Below, piece after piece: positions 1 to 21,376 of a stretch of DNA of 64,000 nt (position 1 is its first letter; each line of letters opens with the position of its first letter). The stretch is from Paraspadella gotoi. Taxonomy: Eukaryota; Chaetognatha. Location: positions 14,488,755-14,552,754 of the forward strand of contig CM119266.1 of NCBI GenBank assembly GCA_051294375.1, written 5' to 3'. The translations under genes and the position numbers were made by a program. The notes under the pieces are model-generated. The model saw only the letters and a list, made by a program, of their open reading frames with translations. It was not told where the DNA came from and ran no database searches.

Positions 1-810
1 GGTACAACCAATATTTATACTTGAAGAGAAAGTCAAAGAAAGAGACAGTTGAGAGAAGTTTCGAAAGTTTAAAAAAAATTTACGCATTTTTTTCTAAAAT
101 TAACACTTGCAAAATTCCTATTAAAGACGATTAGCAATGAGAAGATGAGCAAAATAAACTGAACTAAATAACGTTGTAAGGGGTGAAAAATTAAACAAAA
201 TTGTAACCACTGTAACCGAGTTTTTTTCTGATTTTACCGAACTAAAGCTTTCTTACCAAGAATTACAGAAATTGAAAAGTAGAAGGAAAGTTGCGAAATG
301 GAAAGAAAATTATGACAAATTGTCGACAAAGGTTCACGAGTAACCAAAAAAATAAAAAACAAGACATTAAATAATAAATATAGAAAAAATAAAAATGGGA
401 TAAAACTTAAGTGACCCGTAAAAAGCAGACAACCTTTAACACTCGAAGCCCATGACCTTGAGCGGAGTATTTGTTCCTGATTGTCATCCAATCGAATTTC
501 CGAGGTCGAAGGATTCGAGCTATTGATGTTTTGGCAGCCGAGCAGACAATCCCTTCACGCTAACTTGAGCAGAGGAAACAGTGAATCCTCACCGATTAAA
601 CTTAAAGATATTCATCGATGAATGGCGATTTTTGTACGCAAAAGTATAACGGAAAAACTTCGGTTTTCAAATCATTTAAAAAGTTTCGGACGAAAAAACC
701 CTCAATAAGACAATGAGAATGATAGAAATATCATAATAAAAGGGTTATCATGAAGTTGGAGATTGGCCCGAAATTGATAATCACAAAACTACCGAGGGAA
801 GAGACGGCAA

Positions 811-831
811 AGAGAGAGAGAGAGAGAGAGA
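811..831. repeat. GA dinucleotide microsatellite
   Basis: An uninterrupted AG/GA run of about 20 bp in noncoding sequence. Confidence 0.85.
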
Positions 832-2323
832 CGAAGGTCTGACGGAAGCCGGACGATTGTCCACGTGACCATAGTATGCGGAAGTCGACCCACCATGAAA
901 AATGCAGGTCGAAACTATAATCGCGAATTTGTACAATTTGAAAGGGAGAAAAGGGATCGCCCTCGTGAAAACATCCGTTAAAACAAAATCGTGACAATAA
1001 ATAATCCACCACCTTCGTTTTCATAAGCGGCTTTCCAAAACCACTAAGACATTTGGTAAAAATTAAAAAAATGTTTTTTCTAAGAAAAAGAGGGTCGCTT
1101 TTCCTTCCCTGATCGATAATCACTACAAGAGTGATGTGAAAAAATACGTAAATTATAGTAAATTAAAATTTAGCAAATATGACATGAAAATAAAAACGCA
1201 ACAAAAGTTCATAATAAAGTATCATTTTTCATACTTTTTAAAATTTCAGTTATTAAATTTTAATTATCTAATAATCAAGTCTTTAAACTATAGTACTTTA
1301 GAGTTATGAATGTCGGCTCTCAATGATCGATATATGTCATTCTGTTTTCTTGCTACTTCCTAAGTCGTTGGGTTTTTGTTAATGTTAGGACTCATTTTTG
1401 GTCTCTTCTATCCTTCTTCAATTTCTCACATTAAGAGAAACTAACAAGAAGAAAAAGAAAAAAAAACAATTCGAAAAACGATAATAAAACCGAGAATCGT
1501 TGGGGAAAAGACGTCGGATTGTTTGGGAGGAGACAAAGACCAGACGTGAATGTAGAATTTTTGGCGCCCCCCCATCATCTTTTTGTTCGCGGTTTTCTCG
1601 AGAGTCAAGGCAGAAAAAAAACAAGATTGGCGAGTGGCGATTATCATGTATCGACGGGGGAAAACATTGAAAGAATTCGAAAGGGTTGAAGAAGAGGCTT
1701 GTGGAGGGAATAAACCAGGGATGTGCGTCGTACGTAGAAATATTTCCTAATTTGAACAGCAATTTCATCAAAATACCAAAAATTTGTTGACAAAAATTAA
1801 TCAGGCGATTAATTCCTTCCTTTATTTTTCTTTCAAGCTCTAGTTTTTCGAGAATACCCTTTGTTGTTTTGGTTGGAAGCAAAAATTCCGTCGAAGCGAA
1901 AGACGGAGGAGAGTCAGAGAATAGAATAGAAATCGAATTGAAAAATCTTTAATACCGGCTGGGAAGAAAAATATTTTATTCATAGAAAGCGAATTCGAAC
2001 CTTTGGTCGATGATTTAGCAAACAATGCAAAAAGATTCGCATGATTCACTCGGATTCAGTGGTCCAGGAGACTCAAAAAAAAAAAAAAATTTTTACCGAA
2101 AACTTTTAAATAATGGGCGGATTGTGTGGAAGGGAAAAAATGAACTCGTATGTTTTCTGATAAGTTTCTGAAACAGGTTTCGAGAACGAATATTAAACCG
2201 AAAGTACAAAGGAAGAAGGACGCCTCGGAAGAGAAAGCTGTCGAACTCTTCAATATATTTAAGGGGACGTAGACAAGACTTTACTTCATCGGAACGAGAA
2301 TTTTCAAGGATTTCTAGAAAGGA

Positions 2324-2360
<37 letters not shown>
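2324..2360. repeat. GA dinucleotide microsatellite, interrupted
   Basis: Two GA runs separated by one AAAG interruption, about 36 bp in total, in noncoding sequence. Confidence 0.85.
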
Positions 2361-3497
2361 TTCCAGGTTTAGGAAGCGAAATTCCTAAGGTTGACATTTA
2401 AAAAAGCGAGAGCATATAAAAATCTCGGAGGACATTCACTAAATGACGATCGTTCGAATTTATCCGAGCACCAATCCGTTCAATACAGTCTATTTTCTCC
2501 AATGTTTGAGTTTCTTTCCCTAATCCGTTTGTCTTCGACCAACTTAATCTTTCTTTTGTGGCAGATTGATGAGATATACTAAGTTACTTATAATAATATG
2601 ATCCAGATCCAAATATTCAAAGTATTTTTGCTGCAGAGTATTTTTGTAACAACGGTTTAAAAAGGAGACATTTTACTAAAAATAAAACCAAATCGAGCCA
2701 AGGGTAAAAAATCAGGAGCAAGGGTAGGCCCGAATACCGATACCCCAGAAGGCCTAAATGTTTACACTGAAAACAAAACACACATTCGACGCTATTGGAA
2801 GAGCGGAGTCCAAACAATACTGATTGCTCGAAGGAATGGTTTACTTTATTATAATATATCTATCATCTATTCAAATTTGTTGGAAGCAACACAGTATTGG
2901 TTCTTCCCTCCTGCATAGTGCCACAAAGTGAAACTAATCACGACGATGATCGTTTAAAGTGATGAAATAAATATTTTTAAAATCGAAGCACGACCACACG
3001 ACGGCTGCTTCGTCCGCTGCAGCCGCTGCTCGAGTGGGTGAGGCGAAAGTTTTCTTCCTTTTACTTCTGTTCTCTGTTGACCCAGGAAACGGGCAAAAAG
3101 ACACATAAAAAAGGCAGGAAGCTTTGGTGAAAAGTACGTAGATCTTTCTCCAAATCGGAAAGTGAAATCGAATTCATTAGTATTAAAGTTTTTTTCAAGA
3201 TCAGCCCTGTAGTGTAGATAAATATACGAAAAATCTTATAATTTTTTATCGAAAAAAGAAATTTAGAAGAAATTTTTTGTGAAAGGTAAGAAAAACGATT
3301 CAAAATAATAAATCGATGAGAATAACTAACAACATGTTGGTAGTCTCGATGGTTTTTTATTAACTATTGAGAACATTTTGCACATATAACAAAAACCACG
3401 GGCTACGAGCACGATTATGAAACCAAAAAAAGCAATTCCCAGTCAATAAGTTTAAGTAGGTACCTCTGTATCATAAAAATTAAACCAACCAAAAAAA

Positions 3498-11762
<8,265 letters not shown>

Positions 11763-12807
11763 GATCTAAATCCAAGACGGAAAAGGTACTGAAAGTTTTC
11801 ACTAATCGTCTCGATTTGCAGAAAATTAAAAACCAACGAGCATACCGATCGAGGAAGTAATTTGTGCCTAATTTATGAGGTTATGATGTTCTAATAGTCT
11901 GGAATGTAAAGTTCGTCATAACGAGCAGCCATGACAGATCCACCGATCATTCGATACCGAATTTGTCGTTAACTGGAAGTATTTCAAAATATGACAACTA
12001 AAACGATACTCATGATAGAAAGACAACAATCGTGAAAACTACGTCAGCTTTAAAAGATCTTACGTCAACGTAAGATTGAATCGATCTGTTGCTTTGAGGA
12101 CGAGAACCAAGGAAGCAATAAATAAACACGAGGTAAACAAACTGGCGAAAATAAAAGAACTCGAAACAAATAAGCGCAATTAAAGTCCCAAATAACTAAT
12201 CAGAGGGTGTAGGTGTAATGGTTTAAAAAAAATAATTACCAAGAATCATAGACCGAAACGAGACTGATTGTAGGAATATGAGTGTAAATTGTAAAAGTTA
12301 CCAAGTTACATAGCAACATATAACATAATTGCCCCAAAAAGGCTTTCCAGAGTTACTACAAAGTACATATATATATTATTTTATAAATATAGTTTAAACT
12401 GCAAATTCGAGACAAAAAACAAAAGGGGATAAAAACATCGCGGGATACTCTTAAGGGTATCTTCGTGTCTGAGATGAGAATATAGAATCAGTTGTGAAAA
12501 AATAAAGTCGACAGATGTTTTTAAGATGATCAGGAAGGAGTTCAACGACGATGGCACAAACCTAATTTATACTGCTACTCATGTTTTTTTTAAAAATGTG
12601 AGATCAAGTAAAGAGCGCCAAATGCACCAAAAGATGCTTTCACCTGAGTATATTTATACATAACTGTCAACTGAATACAAATTTGGACCTCACATTAAAT
12701 TTAGCTAACGTTTCCTTAAATAGCCAAATAGATATGCGGGAGATCTTTTGACATCGTTGAATCACAAAAGACTTGGGGGGGGGGGGAGAGTTATGATCTA
12801 AACATTT
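11763..12807. other. Intergenic region between the ATAD2-like and zinc finger genes
   Basis: About 1 kb that must hold the ATAD2 5' UTR/promoter and the 3' UTR of the next minus-strand gene. A run of about 13 G lies at 12774-12787, just downstream of the zinc finger gene stop codon. I see no other gene. Confidence 0.6.
12774..12787. repeat. Poly-G run
   Basis: About 13 consecutive G just 3' of the zinc finger gene stop codon. Read on the transcribed strand it is poly-C, an unusual 3' UTR homopolymer that is prone to assembly length error. Confidence 0.8.
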
Positions 12808-15800
12808 TCATAGCGTCGGTGGAGGCATTCCGACTGAGGGGTGAGCAAACCTTATGTGCTCGTTCAACCTATCCTTTCGAGTGAACTTTTTATCACAATG
12901 TTCGCACTGATACTGAATTTTGAGATGGACCCCTTGAACATGCCGGTTCAGATGCGCCTTGTTTGAGAATTGAAAGCCGCACTCGGGGCATGGCCAACGG
13001 ACCTGAAAGCGTGAAAAAATTGATAAATAAAATTGAGAATACGGGTTGCATGGCAGGCTCGAACTATCTTTAAAGTAAAAAGACCTTGAAATGAACGCTT
13101 TTCTTATGCACGGCGAGCGTAGCGCGAGTGGCAAAGGATTTTCCGCAAACGTCGCAATCCGTCTTTCCGTCTTCGTCGTTAGCGGCGTTGGCAACGACGT
13201 CGGCGTGATCGGCGGCGATGTGCTTCCGTCTCGTCTGCCTCGACTCGAACGTCCGATCGCAATGAACGCAAACGAAGACGGCGACGCCGCTGTCGTCGAG
13301 TCGACAGGGACCGTCGCTGTTCCCACCGGGGTCCTCTTCGTGAACATCGTCCGCAATATCGTCGTCCTTTCCCCCGGAAATGACGCCGCCGAGATCGATA
13401 ATCAAACCCGCGCCGTTCCCCTCCTCGTCATCGTCGCTGTCCGAGAAGGTGGGCAAGTAGAATCCCGCCTTGCCGGCCGCAGGTTTTTCCGATTTTCTTA
13501 CGGGCTTCGGTTCGCCTTCTTTGTCCGTCTCGTTGTCCTTCGCCTGCATAATTGAATCGTTTTTATCGATTTTCCCTTTTTCTTTCTTTTCGGTTTTCAC
13601 CCTGGGCGTCTTTCGAGGCTTTTTTTTCGTCGGCGGCGAGGGTTTGTTCTCATCCTCGTCGGCGTCACCAGTTCCGTCGCTGGTAGGCTTTTTCGGGCCG
13701 TCCCTCTTTGGATTTTCCCTTTTGGCGCATTCCTTCCGGGCACTTTCTTTTTTAGAACTTTCTTTCCTAGAGCTTTCCTCTTTCTTTCCTTCGTTCTTTA
13801 CTAGCTTGTGCTTCGAGTTTTTTTCTCCTTTCTCCTTTTCCTTTCGTGGACTAATGGATTTATCCTTTCTGTCCTTGTCATCCTTGATTTCGGCAATGTC
13901 GAGATCTTTCTTTTCGGGAGACGACGAAGACGACGGCTTTTTCGGCGATTTAACATCGTCGCGATTTTTCGCCGAGGAGTTGACGGAAGGGAGAGAAATT
14001 TTTAGTTTGGGAACGACGGGAGCATCACCTGTGGCGTAGAGAAACATCAAAATGTTTAACTAAGAGAAAAACAAATCTTTCGGTGAGATAATAAGAAAAG
14101 GAGTGTCATGTTGCAAAACGAGAAAACTATTTTTACAAACCGCATCCGTTGGAGTCGGTGGTGACAATCTGAGACACATAGGAGGTGGCGGGAGACGACG
14201 ACGACGAGGAAGAAGACCTCGGGCGACCACGCGGAGACGAGGATCCGCTCCCGGATTTGTGGTGCTTGTGATGTTTGTGGTGGTGGTGATGATGGTGATG
14301 ATGACGAGGCTTCGTTTCCCCGACATCCGAGGGCGACAAGACATTTGAGGCCGGAGTTTGAGATTTGGACTCGCGGGCAGGTTCAGAATCTGGTTTTCAT
14401 GAATTTAAATTCAATTTCATAACTAATTGATGACGTCTTGAACAAAACCAGACCAGGATTTACGCGCTCACCCTGGCACTGTCCTTCCATGGAGATAGGG
14501 CACCAATTCGGCAGCTCGTCCTCTGTGGCTGTCTCCAACATATTGATAAGGTCGCTCATGTCGCGGCCTTGACCTTTCGAAGTCTCGGCAGGGGCGTCAA
14601 CGCCGGTGCCCTCCGCCGTAGATTTTCGAGGAAAATCCGACTTTCGCTTTCGTTTCTTGCCACTGCTAGGGCGAACGCCTTCATTCACGGCATCTCTGAA
14701 TAATAAGTATGAAATGATTTTTGAGTTACGGTCGTCGCATTTAATAATTGATTCCTCTGACCCGAGGGAAGATCCGAAGGTTTCAGTGGCCATTGACGAT
14801 TGAGTTTCGCTCGGCGTGTGCTGATGGAAGTTCGTCTCGTTGGTCCCCACTGATTTTCGAATTTCGTCTAAAAATAACAATACCATTTTGTCAACGACAG
14901 GGCAATTTTTTAAAAAAATATTTTAATCACAAATTTATCTGCCTCTCCACCCTTTGGGAAAAACCTTGAAGATTCGATTCGCGTCCGGAGTTTTCCATGA
15001 TAATGTATTCGCCTGCGAGAGACCCGTCAGTCTGCGAAAAACCGCTGTCCTTTGGGGGATCTGAGAAGGCACCGTCCCTATTCATGGGAAAAAAAATGAT
15101 AACAAGACTTGAACGAGATCGACGCCTCGCAAAAGTGATTCTCACCCTCTGCTCTGTCCAAAAAAGTCCATAGAATCATGCTGAGTTGGTACCGAGGGTT
15201 CCTCGGAGGTGGGTATCGCTTCGCTCAAATTCATCTCAGACCCTGGAGCTTAAAAGGAGAAAGAAGCGATGGAACACGCGTCGCCGGTAAAATAATTTTA
15301 GGATATTTTCGAACCAGCGACTTGGAGATCCTGGGGTTGATTGTCGGTCGTATTGGGGGCATTGACTCTCATGTCTTGCGGAAGCGAAGGGTTAAACTGG
15401 GTCTCGTCTTCGCTGCCTCGAGAGTCGGCCACGCGCACGTCCTGCACGCGCATGTCTTGAGCGCAGAGATCCTGAGTGGCGAAATTTGGCTGCTGCTGCT
15501 GCTGCTGCAGCTGAAGGGCCTGTTCGCGTGAATCCGTCGATTCGGGTTTGAAGTAAGAGTTAAAAGGGTCTTGACTAGAGCTCTGAGAGGGAGGAAATGT
15601 GACAAGGTGATTTTTATATTCAGTTTCGTAGCGAATATGACTGGTTTAAAAAACGACTAACTTTTTCCGACTTATCCAGCTTGGAGGACAGTTGCTTCTC
15701 CAAAATGGAGACTCGTTCTTGAATGTCGAGCATCGATACATGAAATTCGTGCATCTCTTTCTGCATTTGACTTAGGGTCTGGAAAACGGCTGCCATCGAC

Positions 15801-16313
15801 GGAATATCGCCGTTGACGCTCTCAGCGCTCTGCAAATGGGAACGTTTCACGAATAAAAACGAACTTTCCCTCAATTAACTCTCTTACTCTGTGAATATTT
15901 CCCTCTACTACCTGAAGTTCTGGAATCAACGAAGGATGTTGATGATGATGATGATGATGGGAATCCGAGATCATGTTTGACGAATGGTAAGAGGAATGGT
16001 AAGCGGAGGAATACGGAGGTAAGTACGACGACGACGCTGCTGCGGCTGGGTGCGGATGATGAGAGCCCGGGCCCGCACCCAAATACGATGACGATGACCC
16101 CGGCGACGATCCCACCGAGTGATGGTGATAGGCTCCGGGAGATGGGAGGTAGGACGACGATGACGAGGACATCATCGAGGCCGACCAGTCGTGCAGCGCG
16201 GATCCCAGCAGACCGGCTCCGGTTAATCCCGCGCTGGCGGCGCCGAAACCGCGCATATCGCTCATAAGAGCGGCGCTCCCGCCGCCGCTCTCGCGTTTTC
16301 GGCGTTTTTCCAT
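12808..16313 (-). CDS. Coiled-coil, His/Lys-rich protein with four C-terminal C2H2 zinc fingers (unassigned family)
   Basis: ATG at 16313 (MEKRRKRESGGG), stop TGA at 12808-12810. Exon 1 (about 16313-15914) is Ser/Gly/Tyr-rich with a His run. The next exon (about 15830-15660) encodes a predicted coiled coil (LSQMQKEMHEFHVSMLDIQE and SILEKQLSSKLDK). Gln-rich and acidic/Ser-rich exons follow, then a long His/Lys/Ser tract (about 14150-14340), then a large exon (about 14030-13080) with many Lys/Glu/Ser and the first two fingers (CVHCDRTFESRQTRRKHIAADH; CDVCGKSFATRATLAVHKKSVH). The last exon (about 13003-12808) has two more (CPECGFQFSNKAHLNRHVQGVH; CEHCDKKFTRKDRLNEHIRFAH). The fingers suggest a nuclear DNA-binding protein and the coiled coil suggests self-association. 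I do not recognise the family, and its target is unknown. Confidence 0.82.
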
Positions 16314-16772
16314 ACGAAAAAAATATTAATTGAGGGAGGTTGTTTTTTTCCCAAAAATTTTGTTACATTATTTAGTAAACAATCGCAAATAGTTGGATTC
16401 TTTAAAACTTCATAATCACTTTCAATGGGGTATAGAGTAATACTGTTTGGACTTAGTTTTCAGCATAATTAGGAAAAGACGAAATCGAAGCAAGACTAGA
16501 AGTGAAGTCTGGATAAAGTTATTTGGGGAACTTTAGCCCCAAGTCAAGCTAGGCCATCTGTACGAGTACAGGCTGTAATGTGAGTAAAAATAAGATTTTA
16601 AATAACAGAAATTAATCAACAATAACTACAATAATTATATTGTCAACAAAGAAATTCGATGCACCAATAAATCGACAATCATAAAAGGGACGACGGCTGG
16701 CAGTATAACCAGTATAAACCAGTACCCCAAAAGACAATATACCGAGGTAAATTGTTATTCTATTATTGAGCG
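16314..16772. other. Intergenic region
   Basis: About 460 bp, AT-rich, between the zinc finger gene start and the mucolipin stop. It should hold the promoter of the former and the 3' UTR of the latter. No further feature is visible. Confidence 0.6.
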
Positions 16773-19700
16773 TCAAATATGAAGTGCGGTTCCGGGAAAA
16801 GGTTCGGCGGTGTCGTCGTCACTGTCTGAAACGAGTTGCTGACGGTCGGAATTGATCGGGGCAAAGTTGCTCCCTTCGTTGTGATCATTACGAAGTGTAG
16901 AGTTAACGGTACCTGAAAGGGAAGAGCAGTTAACCGTTGAATGAAACCTGATACCTTAAATCACTTTCATTGTATTAAAAACGATTATTTATAGGTCACT
17001 ATGACTCAAAAAAAAGGACAGAATACTGATACACTAAGTACGTGACTTGTAGTTGTAAATCACATCACGCTCTCTCTATCACGTTCAAGCGCGTTTCAAA
17101 AAGGCAATGAGAACCAACGAGACCGCGAACCAGAGACGATGATTCATGGGAAACACAACCAGCAATACTTGCAGAAGCAGAACGCCACAGTTTTAACTCG
17201 TTCGCCTTCTTTCCTCAGCATCCTCCTCCTTGATGGAGGCGGAAACAAAAAGGCCTTCCGCCAGTTTAATCCGACTCACCGCTTGGTTTGGCACGGCGCC
17301 TCCTTAGTTTTCGCTTCCCGCAAGCGCAACGGAAACAAGAGAGCAACGAGGGATTTTCCGAGAAAAATCGGCGCCATTCGTTGGCAGTTTTGGGAAAGGC
17401 AGTGATGGGTGGGTTGGTTGGAGGCGCAGACATCGACGAAAGGGAGCTGGTCGACGGCGTCCGAGGACGCTGCTTGTTTCGAGACCGACAACGGAGAGAA
17501 AAAGTGGATTCCTACGAAAAAAATTGTTTCGAAACCTTCCAAATTCAAATTCCTATTTTAAATTCGTTAGCAAGGTACCCAATTAAAATTATAACTATCT
17601 TAGTTTTTAAAGCAACTAAGTTTTAAAGATGGTTATAAATTACCTTTCTATAAGAGCCACCTTCAGGTTCGTCCAAACACTCGTCAATGAACTCAAATAA
17701 ATCACTTTTCGGAAAGCCGTGCTGATAGTAATATTTGACGAGGGAATACGAATCCAAGATCACCGCAGTAAATAGCGAAATATTTACGTAGATAAAAAGT
17801 GATATAAACGCATATAGGTACAGTTGCGAGAAATACCTACAGTAAGAATTTAATTTCAATGTAATCATTTATAAGTGCATCATCTTAAAAACGTTAATTA
17901 GATCAGAATTGAATTAATTTTGAAAAATTCTAGTAACGATGTTACTAATACTAACATTCCAAAAGCGAGGAAAGCGATTCGGTGTCATATTTACCAGATA
18001 AGATTGGATTCATCCGAAGAGGCGGTGAACGTGACATACATATCGTCACCGTTGATCAGCGCGAAAAGGCACATCATCGTTGACCAAAACGAGCGAAACT
18101 TTAGATTGTAGGGACCAAGTACCGTCCACCTAAAGAGCGATTCAAAAAATTAAGTAAACGAAATTGAATCGGTAAAACAATTACTATACCTTACCCACAA
18201 AATACGAATCCGAAAAAAAGGACGACGGAACAGACGAGAAAACGAAGGATGTCCGGCATCGCGTGCTTAAGCGTCACGATTAAAATGTTGTATCTGGAGA
18301 AGAAACTGAGGTATCGGAGGACACCGACCCAAACTAGCAGGTTTGATATCCCGAGAGTCAACCCCGTCAGGTTCCAATTAATGTAGGCCTTAGAATTGAG
18401 AGAGAGAAGACAGTATAACTATTACAATCAAAAAGATTCAAGTTTCTAATGCGCTTACTTTAATTTCAATGGAAATTTTAAATATGGAACCGATGATGGT
18501 GAGGACGTCGTTTAAAATGATTGTCAGATACCAAACGTTGATGAATTCCCACTTTTCTGACTTAGATAATACAGCCCCTTTCAGTAGCAGGAAAAACTCT
18601 TCCGTTTTTCTCCGAAGCCTAAAAATTTTGAATAGTTACACTGAGAAAAAAAAAAACCATTCCTCCTCTATAAACTTACAAAATTGCTCGGTGGACGGAA
18701 CGCAAGCAAAGTACCAGCGACAAGACGCTGGCGCTGACGCAGATGACGTCGAAGGCAATGATGATGCATCGTATCATGTCATCTTGATGGTACGCAGTCG
18801 CAGTTTTTCCTTACATAGGATTAGACAATAGTCACAAATGTAAAAAAATTATGCAATGAAAAAACGCTCAACCACACCATTGCAGTGCGACTCCCAGTGA
18901 TCTTCGATCGTCAAAGTAACAGGAATTTCCCCGCTGTGCTTGGAATTATCAAATAGAATGTTCACGTCGAACAAGTAACAAGTAGGATCGTCCAGAGGAA
19001 CTAGGCTTAGCAAATGAACCGTTTTCACCTTGCAATGACAAAAAAGATTTTTAAAAGAAATTTGAAAACACTTAACTAAACTGCGATTCGATGGAGTTAA
19101 AACTAAATCGGTACCTGTAATTGTAGAGTAGCGTTAATGAGCGTCTTGAAATCCACAGATGCGTTAACTTTGTTCAATTGGCTGATAATGGAAAAGTTCT
19201 CACTTTTCTCAAGCTCGAGGCAATCCTCCCGTCGACGTTGCGGAAATCTAAGGGCGATAGAATAAGACCACAAAGAACGTATAAATAAGTCTAAATAGCA
19301 ATTAACCCAAAATTAAGCTCACTGGTATGAGTTCTTGGAAGGGTCGACCGATGCATTAGGATAGAAGGTTATACAGAACCTCGGCAGGGAGATGTTCGAT
19401 TGTTCTGATTCGTTCAACAGTTGATATCCGTTCCTATCAATTTAAAATAAAACTTAACTGGGAAACACTTATCCGGAATAAAACCTACTACTTACTGGAT
19501 AGGTCCCGTGTGTTCCCGCACAGCGTAGACTCCTACGGCATGACGAGAAGTGTTATAATAGTTGATGACTGCGAAATCAATTTTAGAGAAGAAATCGTCT
19601 TTGTCGTAAACCGCGTATGGACCCCGAGGGGGAGGGTAAGGCATCCCCTCCAGAGCTGGGTCCCAGTCCTGGTAAAAAGTAGAGTTTACTACATCAGGGA

Positions 19701-21376
19701 GTGAGTTTAGAACCTTTCAAACAAAAAAATAGCATACCTGAAGATACAAATTCTGAAAGGTAACCTTGTTGTTGCTCGTAAAAACAATGAATGCGGACCT
19801 CTATCGAAATAAGAAAGAACGATTAGGACATATCTAACAACAACGCTAATTTGTGTCGGAACCTGGCAACCGAAGATGTAAAGCTGAATGGTAACGAAGA
19901 CTATCTTAAGAAGTTGCAGGCACAATTTCCATGGAAACCGACGTTTAGCTTTCCACTTTTGAATCGGGTCCATGAAAAAGAATTTGAGCACGCGACGCAT
20001 CTCTTCCAGCTCTCGCTGAGTGAACGGCGACGCGGTCATCGGAGGCAAAGGGGGCGTGGGCGGCGAGCAAGAATTCTGGAATCGAAAAAGAAAAAAGTTA
20101 ATTTTTTGACTCAAAACGTCATTACGAAAACCGCTATACTCACCAACTCGGAATCGGTCGTATCCTCGAATTCGTCGCGACTAATTCGCTTCATTCTCCC
20201 ATTGTCCTCAGTGACATTGATCTGGATAGTCGCCGGCGACGGAGAGTCGGATCGGTCACCCTCATCCTCCACGGCCTCGTTTTCTCCAAGTCCGTCGACC
20301 CTGATGTCGGCCAACGTAGCTCCTGCGCCTTAGATCGCCAAAAAATATTTTTTAAGAATCATTATCTCATCATATTCTAGCCTAATCACCACCATCTTTC
20401 GGCCCAGCTTACCAGCAACGGCAAGTTCTTCCGGTGTAGGAGGAAACGTGGAGGGAGACGTTCGTTGAGGGGGTTTCGTGAGGTTGGTCGGCAACGATTT
20501 TCGACGACTGAGTAAAATATACATACATAGGTGAGGCGTAAAAAACTTTATTATCAAAATTTAAAAAAATTAATATAGTCACGTAGGGAAACCTGATGGA
20601 CTTCGGCCTCGCTCCGGTTCCGGCAGGATCTTGACTAGCTAAACTGGATCTATTACTACTTGCGGATTTAAGCGATCTCGAACGGTCCCGCCGATCCCTG
20701 CTTAAATCAAATCTAGCATATATATCATTGATTTGAATAAGTCCTACATACAGTAAATTAATTCACTTCGCACCTTTGAGAACTATCGACGTCATCCTGA
20801 CCAGGTACGGTCAAGAATAAATTGTGTCTCTTCGGAATTTGGCCAGCTTCGGCCATAAGGTCATTGGCGCTCAGTGAGCGCGTACCCAAGGTGGGCCAGT
20901 CATCTCCGGTTTTCGAGCGGTAACGGGATCGAGAAGAGTGGCGCCCTCTGACGGAGGCCTCGTCCAATTCGACGCCGTCGTCGCTGCTAACGTCGTCCTC
21001 CGATCGCACGCTATACTGGCTGATTTTTCTGCAAGCAAGTATCACGATAATATCTTTTAAAAACGGGATACGCATTACCGATTACGCACAATGACACCGT
21101 TGCCATACTTAAATATTACCTAATTCGTCCCCCGATGCTACGCGACGGAATGGAAAAAACGTTCGGCGGGAGAGTTCGGCCTTTGATTCCTTCAGCAATG
21201 ACAGCGTCGGGATCGAGAAAACGATTCGTAGGCAGAGGAGATCGACGACGGTTGCGTATTGGCTCGCACTGGTATCGTTAAAGGTTTCGCGCATAAAATA
21301 AACGTTTAGACGACTTCTTCGTATACATATCGTGCACATATCGTACCTGAGCGACAGGAACCCCGTATATGGACAT
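16773..21376 (-). CDS. MCOLN: Mucolipin (TRPML) endolysosomal cation channel with a long N-terminal extension
   Basis: Mucolipins release Ca2+, Fe2+ and other cations from late endosomes and lysosomes. Recognised by [20 protein letters not shown] and the following first membrane segment (about 20010-19880), the lumenal domain exons (about 19870-18900), the pore with [13 protein letters not shown] (about 18060), the last membrane segment [20 protein letters not shown] (about 17830-17750), the [18 protein letters not shown] tail and a cytosolic [17 protein letters not shown] cluster (about 17310-17350) that matches the palmitoylated CCxC region of TRPML1. The last exon is 16912-16773. I extended the start upstream by joining exons with matching phases: ATG at 21376, [10 protein letters not shown], then exons near 21260-21123, 21030-20775, 20690-20595, 20511-20406 and 20325-20140. 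This gives roughly 290 residues before the TRPML homology, much more than in human TRPML1. The extension is Ser/Arg-rich and looks disordered. The channel is certain; the exact start is less so. Confidence 0.9.

Larger units (their letters stand above)
1..3497. other. Left flank without a recognisable gene
   Basis: About 3.5 kb of mostly AT-rich DNA. Open frames here (for example minus 731-1123 and 1418-1882) are rich in Phe, Ser and Leu, have no domain I recognise and look like chance. GA microsatellites lie near 811-831 and 2324-2360. A GC-richer patch at about 2990-3050 reads as an Ala-rich stretch on the plus strand and is followed by a GTGAGG donor-like site, but I could not link it to other exons. 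The first bases of the window match the start of the dispersed repeat seen at 34545 and 63099 for about 14 nt. The ATAD2-like gene ends at 3498, so part of this region should be its 3' UTR. Confidence 0.6.

Noticed and set aside
1418-1882. 154-codon minus-strand open frame in the left flank
   Set aside because: Biased Phe/Lys composition, no domain and no supporting splice sites or neighbours.
13470-14039. 189-codon plus-strand open frame
   Set aside because: It is the antisense shadow of the Lys/Glu/Ser-rich exon of the zinc finger gene; its Phe/Ser/Leu content is the complement of that exon.
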